Shown piece after piece: positions 1 through 7,612 of a stretch of DNA of 64,000 bases. The position numbers were made by a program, and so were the translations under genes. The notes beneath the pieces were generated by a model. The model was not told the DNA's origin. It was given only the letters and a program-made list of their open reading frames with translations, and did not search any database. The stretch is from Enterococcus_K sp051713825 (lineage in GTDB: Bacteria > Bacillota > Bacilli > Lactobacillales > Enterococcaceae), in the NCBI RefSeq assembly GCF_051713825.1, contig NZ_JBIOQR010000001.1, forward strand, positions 2,542,001 through 2,606,000. Direction: 5' to 3'. Each line of letters begins with the position of its first letter. The stretch's first letter is position 1.

Positions 1-1420
1 ACCAGTCGAAGGATTTTTTCTTTGTCCGTTTAAGTGTGCCGTGGCCTTTGTCATCCATATCAACATAGATGAAGCCATAACGTTTTTTCATTTCACCTGT
101 CCCTGCAGAAACTAAATCGATACAGCCCCATGTTGTGTAGCCGATTAAATCCACGCCATCTAAGGTAATTGCATCATTCATTGCTGCAATATGTTTTTGG
201 AAATAATCAATACGATAATCATCTTGGATACGGCCATCCGCTTCTATCGTATCGACTGCGCCAAAGCCGTTTTCGACAACAAATAAGGGAACATTATAAC
301 GATCATAAAGAGAGCTTAATGCAATCCGCAAACCTAAAGGATCGACGCCCCAACCCCATTCAGATTCTTCCAAATAAGGATTTTTTACAGCTGGCATTTG
401 ATTGCCACCAACATATTTTACCTTGTCCGGATTCGCCGTAGAAACAGTTGACATGTAGTAACTAAACCCAATGTAATCAACAGTGCCTTGAGCAATCAAT
501 TCGTCATCGCCGGTTTCTTTTTGAATGGTCACGCCTTCACGTTCAAATTGTTTCACTTTGTGTGCAGGATAGTACCCGTTCACCTGAACATCAATATAGA
601 ATTCTTGTTCACGATTAAACTGTAATGCTTCAAACACATCTTCGGGCCGGCAAGAAAGTGGATAACTTGGAATGTAAGCTACCATCATTCCGATTTGAAA
701 GTCTGGATTAATTTCTTTTCCTAACAAGACTGCTTTGGCACTAGCAACAAACAAATGATGGGCTGCTTGGTATTTTGCTTGTGCATCATTTTTATGAATG
801 CCGATTTGTGTCCAGCTTCTTAAGAAATTGATTTCATTGAAGGTCATCCAATAGTTGACTTTCTTTTTGTAGCGCTTAAAGATGGTTTCGCAAAAGAAAA
901 TGAAGTTGTCGATGGTTTGGCGATCTGCCCAGCCATCATATTCATCGGCTAAATACATAGGAATATCAAAGTGATTGATAGTTACGACAGGCTCAATGTT
1001 GTGAGCCAATAATTCATCAAACACGCGGTCATAAAAATCTAAGCCTTCTTCATTCACTTCTTTTGTACCTTTTGGACAAATTCGTGCCCATGAAATCGAC
1101 ATCCGGAAACATTTGAAGCCCATCTCAGCAAATAGCGCAATATCTTCTTTATAGTGATGATAAAAATCAGTTGCTACATGACTTGGGTAGTACGTTTTTT
1201 CATCGATATACCCAACAGCCCCTTCTGGTAATGCTTGCTCTCTTGTCACGCGCTCGATTACGCCTTCTTTTGTTTTATACGTAATCATTCTGGGTTCTTC
1301 GTGACTCCCCCCAGTAATCGCGTCTAGTGTGCTAAGTCCTTTGCCGCCTGATAGGTAACCGCCTTCATATTGGTTAGCCGCAGTTGCGCCACCCCAAAGG
1401 AAATTTTTAGGAAAGCTCAT
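1..1420 (-). CDS. 6-phospho-beta-glucosidase, GH1 (3' end outside window)
   Basis: Cytoplasmic glycosidase that would cleave phosphorylated beta-glucosides (cellobiose-, arbutin- or salicin-type) after PTS uptake. I translated it from the minus strand: it starts at ATG 1418-1420 with MSFPKNFLWGGATAANQ, the GH1 N-terminal signature, and stays open to base 1 (473 codons). The acid/base Glu is in TFNEIN (about residue 196) and the nucleophile in VVENG (about 383). The C-terminal SAGTGEMKKRYGFIYVD region carries the Ser/Lys/Tyr residues that bind the 6-phosphate in this family. About 10-15 residues should be missing at the C-terminus. It lies downstream of, and is clearly paralogous to, the GH1 gene at 1577-3010. 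Confidence 0.93.
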   Translation of the reverse strand, partial: MSFPKNFLWGGATAANQYEGGYLSGGKGLSTLDAITGGSHEEPRMITYKTKEGVIERVTREQALPEGAVGYIDEKTYYPSHVATDFYHHYKEDIALFAEMGFKCFRMSISWARICPKGTKEVNEEGLDFYDRVFDELLAHNIEPVVTINHFDIPMYLADEYDGWADRQTIDNFIFFCETIFKRYKKKVNYWMTFNEINFLRSWTQIGIHKNDAQAKYQAAHHLFVASAKAVLLGKEINPDFQIGMMVAYIPSYPLSCRPEDVFEALQFNREQEFYIDVQVNGYYPAHKVKQFEREGVTIQKETGDDELIAQGTVDYIGFSYYMSTVSTANPDKVKYVGGNQMPAVKNPYLEESEWGWGVDPLGLRIALSSLYDRYNVPLFVVENGFGAVDTIEADGRIQDDYRIDYFQKHIAAMNDAITLDGVDLIGYTTWGCIDLVSAGTGEMKKRYGFIYVDMDDKGHGTLKRTKKKSFDW

Positions 1421-1460
1421 TGTTGTCATCCTCTCTTACTAAATTAGATTGATTAAAATT

Positions 1461-1499
1461 GAAAAAAGGAGGAGAAAGATTAATCCCCCTCCTTTTTTC
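1461..1499. terminator. Hairpin terminator between the two GH1 genes
   Basis: A perfect 12-bp stem, GAAAAAAGGAGG (1461-1472) with CCTCCTTTTTTC (1488-1499), carries A/T runs on both sides. Read on the minus strand it could partly terminate transcription coming from the 1577-3010 gene before the partial GH1 gene, so the two paralogues may not be expressed equally. Confidence 0.65.
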
Positions 1500-1516
1500 G
1501 AATAAATGAAGCACAT

Positions 1517-1559
1517 AGTACCTATCCGGTTCTCGGAGTTAAATCCTTCTGTACCAACC
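1517..1559 (+). repeat. Dispersed intergenic repeat, copy A (diverged)
   Basis: This 43-base stretch matches 62628-62669 with four mismatches and shares its core (CGGTTCTCGGAGTTAAA, then CTTCTGT.CCAACC). A 30-base part of the same unit occurs inverted at 52384-52413. It lies in the gap between two GH1 genes and has no coding potential that I can see. Confidence 0.7.
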
Positions 1560-1576
1560 AGATAGTTTCCTATTAA

Positions 1577-3010
1577 TTAGTTATTTGATAAGTCTTGGCC
1601 GTTTGAAGCAATGACCTGTTTATACCAATCAAATGATTTTTTCTTCGAACGTTTAAGAGTTCCGTTCCCATCGTTATCGCGATCAACATAGATAAAGCCG
1701 TAACGTTTTTTCATTTCGCCTGTTCCCGCAGAAACTAAGTCGATACAGCCCCATGTTGTGTACCCTAATAGGTCAACGCCATCTTCATCCACAGCATCAC
1801 GCATCGCTTGAATGTGTTCTGCTAGATAGCTAATTCTGTAATCATCTTCAACATAGCCATTTTCATCAGGAACATCTACTGCACCCAGACCATTTTCAAC
1901 GATAAATAATGGTTTTTGGTAACGATCGTATAAATCGTTCATCGTAATACGCAAACCTAGAGGGTCAATTTGCCAACCCCATTCGCTTGCTTCTAAATAA
2001 GGATTTTTAACAGAAGCAAAGATGTTTCCAGCTGTTTGTTCTAATAATTTTGGATCTGTTGTAGCAACACGTGATGAATAGTAAGAGAATGAAATGAAAT
2101 CAACGGTATGCTCTTTAAGGAATGCTAAGTCGCCTTCCTCCATAACAACGTTAAGTCCTTTTCTTTCCATTTCTTTTAACGCATAGGCAGGATATTCGCC
2201 GCGTGATTGTACATCGATAAAGAAGTAGTTTTCTCGATCTGCTTTACGAGCAGCAAAAACGTCTTCAGGTTTACATGTGTATGCATAGTTTGAACCAGCT
2301 GCTAACATACAACCTACTTGGTTTTCTGGATCAATCTCATGTGCGATTTTTGTTGCCATTGCACTAGCCATTAATTCGTGGTGTGCTGCTTGATATTTGA
2401 TTTGTTCTTTATTGTCGCCTTCTTCAAAATACAAACCAGCCCCCATAAACGGCGCGTGAAGAATCATATTAATTTCATTAAAGGTTAACCAGTATTTTAC
2501 AAGACCTTTATAACGAGTGAAGATTGCTCGGCAAAGATTTTCATAGAAACCAAGCATTTCACGACTACGCCACGCACCGTATTTTTCAACTAAATGCATT
2601 GGGCAATCAAAGTGAGTGATGGTAACTAGTGGCTCAATTCCGTGTTTGTGACATTCTTTAAACAAGTCTTCATAAAATTTTAAGCCTTCTTCATTTGGTT
2701 CAGTCTCGTCTCCTAATGGGAAAATACGACTCCATGCAATAGATAAACGGTAAGTTTTAAAGCCCATTTCGCCAAATAAAGCGATGTCTTCTTTATAATG
2801 ATGGTACATATCAATTGCTTCTTGAGCTGGGTAGAAATGCTCGTCATCAAAGTTAAACATTTTCTTTTCACCAGTAATTACAGCAAAACGATCGGGTCCA
2901 ACTGGTGCTAAGTCAACATTCGCAAGTCCTCTACCGTCTTCTTTATAGCCGCCTTCGCATTGGTTAGCCGCAGTTGCGCCGCCCCATAAAAAGTCTTTTC
3001 TAAATCCCAT
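1577..3010 (-). CDS. 6-phospho-beta-glucosidase, GH1
   Basis: Full-length (477 residues) family 1 glycosidase that hydrolyses 6-phospho-beta-glucosides delivered by a PTS. The N-terminal FLWGGATAANQCEGGY signature, the acid/base Glu179 in TFNEIN, the nucleophile Glu372 in FIVENGLGA, and Ser427, Lys435 and Tyr437 in the phosphate-binding loop are all visible. Length is normal for BglA/AscB-type enzymes. The gene is divergent from an RpiR-type regulator (3252-4172); the 240-bp gap holds TTGTAAA/TTTACAA dyads, one of them inside its probable promoter. A related gene lies directly downstream, so this is a tandem duplication with probable difference in substrate range (inference). Confidence 0.95.
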   Translation of the reverse strand: MGFRKDFLWGGATAANQCEGGYKEDGRGLANVDLAPVGPDRFAVITGEKKMFNFDDEHFYPAQEAIDMYHHYKEDIALFGEMGFKTYRLSIAWSRIFPLGDETEPNEEGLKFYEDLFKECHKHGIEPLVTITHFDCPMHLVEKYGAWRSREMLGFYENLCRAIFTRYKGLVKYWLTFNEINMILHAPFMGAGLYFEEGDNKEQIKYQAAHHELMASAMATKIAHEIDPENQVGCMLAAGSNYAYTCKPEDVFAARKADRENYFFIDVQSRGEYPAYALKEMERKGLNVVMEEGDLAFLKEHTVDFISFSYYSSRVATTDPKLLEQTAGNIFASVKNPYLEASEWGWQIDPLGLRITMNDLYDRYQKPLFIVENGLGAVDVPDENGYVEDDYRISYLAEHIQAMRDAVDEDGVDLLGYTTWGCIDLVSAGTGEMKKRYGFIYVDRDNDGNGTLKRSKKKSFDWYKQVIASNGQDLSNN

Positions 3011-3057
3011 ATTCTGGTCACTCCATCTCTTATTTTATTTACAACTTTATTTTCTAT

Positions 3058-3078
3058 CTTGTAAACACTTTTTACAAG
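3058..3078. promoter_or_regulatory. Operator-like dyad in the GH1 gene promoter
   Basis: CTTGTAAA (3058-3065), 5-base spacer, TTTACAAG (3071-3078) is a perfect 8-bp inverted repeat. On the minus strand it follows a TTGACC -35-like hexamer (3078-3083), so a bound repressor would block the GH1 promoter. The same half-sites recur at 3133-3155, which suggests one regulator, most simply the divergent RpiR protein (inference). Confidence 0.55.
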
Positions 3079-3132
3079 GTCAATTCTTAAAATTACATAT
3101 TGATTTGCAAAATAGTCGGTTTATCCGCATGT

Positions 3133-3155
3133 ATTTGTAAATTTCATTTACAAAT
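3133..3155. promoter_or_regulatory. Operator-like dyad, centre of the divergent region
   Basis: ATTTGTAAAT and ATTTACAAAT form a perfect 10-bp inverted repeat with a TTC spacer. The core TTGTAAA/TTTACAA equals that at 3058-3078. More half-sites lie at about 3038 (TTTACAA) and flank the rpiR -10 (TTTACA at 3210, TGTAAA at 3232). Likely binding sites of the RpiR-type regulator encoded next to it. Confidence 0.55.
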
Positions 3156-3200
3156 CAGCTGGAATTGATAAATTTATTGTCTTTTTCTAAAAAAGAAGCT

Positions 3201-3228
3201 TTCTTTTGATTTACAAAAATATTATAAT
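3201..3228 (+). promoter_or_regulatory. Probable promoter of the RpiR-type regulator gene
   Basis: A perfect TATAAT -10 lies at 3223-3228, with only a weak -35 (TTCTTT, 3201-3206, 16-base spacer). It sits 24 bases before the ATG at 3252 and is flanked by TTTACA/TGTAAA half-sites, in keeping with autoregulation. Confidence 0.5.
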
Positions 3229-3251
3229 TCGTGTAAATGAGGAGGGATTCC

Positions 3252-4172
3252 ATGCTAATTCAAGAAAAAATGCAACAAACGAGCTTCTCTAGCTCTGAGC
3301 AGCAAGTTGTCGATTATTTATTAACACATACAGAAGGCTTGCATGAACAAACCATTAAAGAGATTGCCAATCAAGTCTATACGCATCCATCCACCTTAAT
3401 CCGGATAGCCAAAAAGATGGGCTACACAGGCTGGAAAGAATTGAAGGAAGCGTATATAGAAGAAATCACTTACTTAACTAGTCACTTTTCGTCTATAGAC
3501 GCCAATTTCCCTTTTGATCAAAGTGATGGCGTCATGTCGATTGCGTCCAAAATTGGCACCCTTCAAAAAATGACTATTGATGACACCTTGTCTCTGTTGC
3601 ATCATGATGATTTGCAAAAAGCCAAACAATATCTTTTACGAGCGGAGACTATCAAAGTGTTTGGAGGAAATGCCAATACATTGATCTCTCAAGATTTTGC
3701 TTTGAAGATGAGCCGCCTAGGTAAATCAGCTTCAGTGAGCACAACTTTTGGCGAAGGTCTTTATGAGACCTACAATCTACCTGAAAACAGCTGTGCCATT
3801 TTGATTAGCTATACCGGTGAAAATAGATATATGTTAGAAATTTTAGCTGTCCTAAAAGAGAGAAAAATTCCCGTGATTGCTCTTACCAGCATTGGGACCA
3901 ACCAATTGGCTGAAAAAAGTGACTGTGTTCTTCGCATGACTACAAGAGAACGCCTGTATTCTAAAATTGGTAGCTTTACTATCAATAATTCAATCTGCTA
4001 CTTACTCGATGTTCTTTATAGCTGTGTCTTTGGGGAGCACTACCGCAAAAACTTTGACCATGTTTTCAAAGTTTCTCAAAAGGTCGATAATCGAAGCTCC
4101 ACCTCAGAAATTATTCGAGAAAAGAATCCTCAAGATGTCTTACATGAGCTAGATTCTTGGATTCCTAATTAA
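3252..4172 (+). CDS. MurR/RpiR family transcriptional regulator (HTH + SIS)
   Basis: Sugar-phosphate-responsive regulator of 306 residues. The N-terminal 75 residues form the HTH_6 (RpiR) domain (QVYTHPSTLIRIAKKMGYTG is the helix-turn-helix part). Residues about 120-245 form a SIS sugar-isomerase-like domain that binds phosphosugar effectors. I chose ATG 3252 and not the in-frame ATG 3237 because AGGAGGG lies between them at the right distance. It is divergent from the GH1 genes and convergent with bglP, so it most likely controls the beta-glucoside genes through the dyads at 3058-3155 (inference). Confidence 0.9.
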   Translation: MLIQEKMQQTSFSSSEQQVVDYLLTHTEGLHEQTIKEIANQVYTHPSTLIRIAKKMGYTGWKELKEAYIEEITYLTSHFSSIDANFPFDQSDGVMSIASKIGTLQKMTIDDTLSLLHHDDLQKAKQYLLRAETIKVFGGNANTLISQDFALKMSRLGKSASVSTTFGEGLYETYNLPENSCAILISYTGENRYMLEILAVLKERKIPVIALTSIGTNQLAEKSDCVLRMTTRERLYSKIGSFTINNSICYLLDVLYSCVFGEHYRKNFDHVFKVSQKVDNRSSTSEIIREKNPQDVLHELDSWIPN

Positions 4173-4185
4173 ATGAATGTAGTTC

Positions 4186-4231
4186 AAAGCCTTCAACTTT
4201 GTGCATGAATACAGTGAAAGTTGAAGGCTTT
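4186..4231. terminator. Bidirectional terminator, rpiR-type gene / bglP
   Basis: A perfect 15-bp stem, AAAGCCTTCAACTTT (4186-4200) with AAAGTTGAAGGCTTT (4217-4231), lies between two convergent genes. The A/T-rich arm ends make it usable from either side. Confidence 0.8.
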
Positions 4232-4263
4232 AAACAGGTCTGTGTGAGTCTAGCTTTAAGAAT

Positions 4264-6171
4264 TTACACGAGTGCGGTGATTAATTCTTCTCCGCTGCTA
4301 ATTGTTTTGTTTTGTGATTCTAAAATATCTAGATAGTCCGCAGCATTTGTGACGATAATTGGTGTCTCAATGCTATAACCAGCTTTTTCAATCGCCTCCA
4401 TATCAAAACGAACAAGAAGCTGTCCTTTTTTGACATGATCATTTTGGTTTACGAATGACTCAAAATATTTCCCATCCAACTGTACCGTATCTAAACCAAT
4501 GTGAATCAATAGTTCAAGACCCTGGTCAGAAATTAAGCCAATCGCATGTTTTGTTGGGAAAAGAGTCATGACCGTGCCATCAAACGGCGCGACTACTTCG
4601 CCTTTTGTTGGATGAATAACGACACCTTTTCCTAAAGCCCCTTGTGCAAACGCCGCATCTTTTGATGTTGATAATGGGGCGATGGTTCCTTGCACAGGTG
4701 TTGCTACGATTTCTTTGTTCACACTAATTTTTGAATCAGAGGAAACAGTCATTTCGCTCTCTTCTTTTGCGTCATCCTTCCAGAAGAAAAACGTTAATAA
4801 AAAGCCGATAGCAGCTGCGATGATGATCCCAACAAATGATTTCATCATCCCACTTGCATCCCCATCTTTAATGAAGTTTACAACACCGAAGATTCCTAAA
4901 CCACCCATTACATAAGAGATAACACCATTGGCCATTAAATAAAAACCGCCAGCTGCTGCGCCAATCATTGAGAAAATAAATGGTTTCTTTTTCGGTAAAG
5001 TAATTCCGTAAATCGCCGGTTCAGTTACCCCGAAAATCCCTGAGATAATTGCTGGCGGGCAAAGTGCTTTTAACTTTTTATCTTTTAGTTTGAAGTACAT
5101 CGCAAGGACAACCGCAGTTTGGGCAAAGCTGGCACAGAAAGAACCAACTAAAACTTGGCTTGCACCATCTTGTTGCATTTGCATAATTGCAAGTGGGATA
5201 ACACTCCAGTGAAGACCGAAGATAACCAATACTTGCCAGAAAAATCCTAAGATGACGCCATAGAGTGCTGGTGAGAAGGCCATTAATGAACGGAATCCTG
5301 TACTCAACACTTCTGTCAACATGCTAATGATTGGGCCGATGATTAAAAAGCCGACCGGTAAAGCAATCAAGAAGACGATAAAAGGAACTAAGAACGTTTG
5401 TACAACAGAAGGCACGATCTTTTTCGCAATTTTTTGAATTTGAGCAGCAAATGCAATGATGAAGATAACAGGTATAACACTACTTGTATAGCTCGCCCCT
5501 ACCCATGGAATTCCAAGAAACGTATCATAGGCAGGTAAGCTGAACAAGTTATAAGGTGCAGCAGCGCCTGCTCCAGCCGTTAGTTCATAAGCAGCTTTTA
5601 ATGCGCCACCTTGAATACTTGGATAACAGAGGGCAGCACCAATCACAAGCCCAACCATCGGATTTAGACGGAATTTTTTAGCGGCTGTATAGCCTAAAAT
5701 AACAGGCATAAAGAAGAATACAGCGTCGCCGATACCGTTTAACATCGTATAGTTTCCTGAAGTGTTTGTATAAAGTTTTAAGAAAACAAAAAGTGCATTA
5801 ACCCCTTTAACCATCCCAGCCGCGGCCATCGCGCCAAGGAACGGTTGGAAACAACCACTAAGAATATCAATCAGACGATTAAAGATATTGCCATCTGAAG
5901 GTGTTTCTTCAGATTCTCCGGATAGATGTGCTACCTCAATAACATCTGCATAGACATCGGGTACATGGTTTCCAATCACGACTTGGTATTGTCCGCCACT
6001 TTTCATGACGGTCACGACACCATCCATATTTTTCAGGATGTCATCGTTTGCTTTACTCTCATCCTTTAGCTTAAAGCGTAAGCGTGTGATACAGTGTGTT
6101 AAGCTGTTGATGTTTTCTTCTCCACCGACATTTTTTACAATTTTTTTTGCTAATTCATTGTATTTTCCCAT
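4264..6171 (-). CDS. bglP: Beta-glucoside PTS permease, EIIBCA
   Basis: Membrane permease that imports and phosphorylates beta-glucosides. The order is EIIB (residues 1-85, phospho-Cys27 in NSLTHCITRL), EIIC with about ten membrane segments (110-460) and a fused EIIA-Glc-like domain (480-635, phospho-His557 in LLIHIGLDTV). The length of 635 residues is normal for BglF/BglP. The reading frame extends 24 codons further up, but ATG 6169-6171 has GGAGGAAG in front and begins the usual MGKYNELAKK. It is second in the bglG-bglP operon. A RAT-like element and a stem that covers its ribosome site precede it (6180-6229). Confidence 0.94.
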   Translation of the reverse strand: MGKYNELAKKIVKNVGGEENINSLTHCITRLRFKLKDESKANDDILKNMDGVVTVMKSGGQYQVVIGNHVPDVYADVIEVAHLSGESEETPSDGNIFNRLIDILSGCFQPFLGAMAAAGMVKGVNALFVFLKLYTNTSGNYTMLNGIGDAVFFFMPVILGYTAAKKFRLNPMVGLVIGAALCYPSIQGGALKAAYELTAGAGAAAPYNLFSLPAYDTFLGIPWVGASYTSSVIPVIFIIAFAAQIQKIAKKIVPSVVQTFLVPFIVFLIALPVGFLIIGPIISMLTEVLSTGFRSLMAFSPALYGVILGFFWQVLVIFGLHWSVIPLAIMQMQQDGASQVLVGSFCASFAQTAVVLAMYFKLKDKKLKALCPPAIISGIFGVTEPAIYGITLPKKKPFIFSMIGAAAGGFYLMANGVISYVMGGLGIFGVVNFIKDGDASGMMKSFVGIIIAAAIGFLLTFFFWKDDAKEESEMTVSSDSKISVNKEIVATPVQGTIAPLSTSKDAAFAQGALGKGVVIHPTKGEVVAPFDGTVMTLFPTKHAIGLISDQGLELLIHIGLDTVQLDGKYFESFVNQNDHVKKGQLLVRFDMEAIEKAGYSIETPIIVTNAADYLDILESQNKTISSGEELITALV

Positions 6172-6179
6172 TTTTTCTT

Positions 6180-6229
6180 CCTCCAATTTGTTTTTGATTG
6201 AAGGTTTAGCCAACTGAATGTCACTATCC
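6180..6229 (-). promoter_or_regulatory. RAT-like element with a stem covering the bglP ribosome site
   Basis: On the minus strand GGATAGTGACATTC...GGCTAAACC (6229-6203) resembles the ribonucleic antiterminator bound by BglG/LicT proteins. Its last bases, CCTTCAAT (6204-6197), can instead pair with ATTGGAGG (6187-6180, 8 pairs, one G-U), and that arm contains the bglP Shine-Dalgarno GGAGG. No U-run follows, so a translational switch is more likely than a terminator. The internal RAT stem is weak, so this is tentative. Confidence 0.4.
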
Positions 6230-6307
6230 AAAAGCCACATCATTTCTGATATCGCAAATTATGGGTCTTTTTTGTTCTTCGCCCCTCCTTTGTCCTTAAT
6301 AGTTATT

Positions 6308-7150
6308 TTATCGATTCATATCGGCCAAGCGGGCAATGTGAATCGCTAAGTACATCTTTTCATCGCTAGACATGTGATAATCAAATGAATCAATCAGATA
6401 GCTTTGAATCTTTTCTACACAGGTCATTGCGGTACCATATTTTTTTTGAACGATTGAGAGAAGCTCTTCTTCGACCTCCCCATCGTGTTGCGTTTGATTC
6501 ACTACTCTTGATAAAAAGAAGCGCAAATGCGTGGTAAAACGATAAAAATAAACAGATTCTTCATTCAAATCAATTTTATAATAATAGCGAACGATATTTA
6601 GAATATCCTGTAAAGTTTTGGTGTAGGCATACATGTCATCCATCTCGGGATTCTCTGTTTGTGCGTTGACAATATGGAGGGCGATAAAACCGGCTTCATC
6701 TTCTGACAGATGAACATGGTATTCCTCTAGTATCTTCTCAACCGTTCGTTTGCCAATCTCAAACTCATCAGGGAATAGTCGCTTAATATCCCATAGCAAA
6801 ACGTTGGGCATTTGAATGTTCTTTTTGGTTCGTTCAATCGCTGTATAGAGGTGATCGGTTAAGGATAAATAAATCGATTCATTTAAGGTTTTGTTCAATT
6901 TTTCTTTGGCGTATTCAATGATTTGAACGGCAATCGTAAAATATTCAAGGGGAATATCATGTGCCAGCTCCTGAAACTTTTGAGACATTCCTTGATTAGA
7001 TAATTTAAAGATTTTATCTATTTTATCTTTTGAGATAAAGTCACCCGGTTTTTTGTTGAAAGCTAGTCCCTTCCCCATAACAACAATCTCCGCTTGCGAT
7101 TCATCTTTTGTCACGACGACATTGTTATTTAACACTTTTTCAATTATCAT
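6308..7150 (-). CDS. bglG: BglG/LicT family transcriptional antiterminator
   Basis: RNA-binding antiterminator of 280 residues. An N-terminal CAT domain (1-55, MIIEKVLNNNVVV) is followed by two PTS regulation domains. All four regulatory histidines are visible: SLTDHLYTA and GFIALHIVN in PRD1, FTTHLRFF and YLAIHIARL in PRD2. EII-dependent phosphorylation of these inactivates, and HPr-dependent phosphorylation activates, proteins of this family. The ATG at 7148-7150 follows GGAGGG, so I prefer it to a TTG five codons upstream. A canonical RAT/terminator and a promoter lie just upstream (7194-7332), so it controls its own operon. Confidence 0.94.
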   Translation of the reverse strand: MIIEKVLNNNVVVTKDESQAEIVVMGKGLAFNKKPGDFISKDKIDKIFKLSNQGMSQKFQELAHDIPLEYFTIAVQIIEYAKEKLNKTLNESIYLSLTDHLYTAIERTKKNIQMPNVLLWDIKRLFPDEFEIGKRTVEKILEEYHVHLSEDEAGFIALHIVNAQTENPEMDDMYAYTKTLQDILNIVRYYYKIDLNEESVYFYRFTTHLRFFLSRVVNQTQHDGEVEEELLSIVQKKYGTAMTCVEKIQSYLIDSFDYHMSSDEKMYLAIHIARLADMNR

Positions 7151-7193
7151 CTTTTTTCCCTCCAAGGTGTTTGTACAGTATCTGAAAAAAAGA

Positions 7194-7275
7194 AAAACCT
7201 AATCACTTCATTATAGGTAGAATGCTACCAAGAATGAACTAATTAGGTTTGGCTTGCACGGAGCAATCACCATCC
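7194..7275 (-). promoter_or_regulatory. RAT antiterminator overlapping an intrinsic terminator, bglG leader
   Basis: Minus strand: GGATGGTGATTGC...GCAAGCCAAACCTAA (7275-7243) fits the RAT consensus, with a TTGC/GCAA inner stem. Its last bases AAACCTAAT also start the stem of a terminator that pairs with ATTAGGTTT about 7193-7212 and ends in TTTTTC. The two folds exclude each other, the standard layout for BglG/LicT control. Confidence 0.85.
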
Positions 7276-7295
7276 AGTATATTGGGTACATCCCT

Positions 7296-7332
7296 ATAAT
7301 AAACATGTCTTCATTGGATGTCAACGCTTTCT
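7296..7332 (-). promoter_or_regulatory. bglG promoter with overlapping cre-like site
   Basis: Minus strand: TTGACA (7319-7324), exact 17-base spacer, TATTAT (7296-7301). AGAAAGCGTTGACA (7319-7332) matches the cre consensus TGWNANCGNTNWCA at all but the first position and covers the -35, so CcpA-HPr(Ser-P) should repress the operon when glucose is present. ccpA and hprK are both in this window. Confidence 0.8.
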
Positions 7333-7480
7333 TAAAAGAAATATGATTAGAGTTAATTTAGTTTTTTATTAGAAAAGAAGGAATCACCTCGAAAACAAAT
7401 AACAGGCATCCCTTTTGACAGTTTTTTTGGAGTGATCAAAAAAATTGGTAACGGCGATTGTGTGTAGAATTTCTATCAAA

Positions 7481-7518
7481 AAAACCAGCGAATGAACAGG
7501 TGTCCTTTCGCTGGTTTT
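7481..7518 (-). terminator. Terminator of the ABC exporter operon
   Basis: AAAACCAGCGAA (7481-7492) pairs perfectly with TTCGCTGGTTTT (7507-7518). On the minus strand the stem is followed by TTTGATAG. It lies about 100 bases after the stop of the 7613-9394 gene. Confidence 0.75.
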
Positions 7519-7531
7519 ATACTGAGGTCAA

Positions 7532-7555
7532 GCGCAGAAGCAGCGGCTTCTGCGC
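7532..7555. repeat. GC-rich perfect hairpin
   Basis: GCGCAGAAGC, loop AGCG, GCTTCTGCGC: a perfect 10-bp stem, much richer in G+C than its surroundings. No U-run follows on either strand, so it is not an obvious terminator. It lies in the 3' untranslated region of the ABC operon and may protect the mRNA 3' end (inference). Confidence 0.6.
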
Positions 7556-7612
7556 CCGTCGTGTACTCGGATTTTTAAGGTAGGATAGCCTTTTTTGAAT
7601 CCTCTCCTAACC

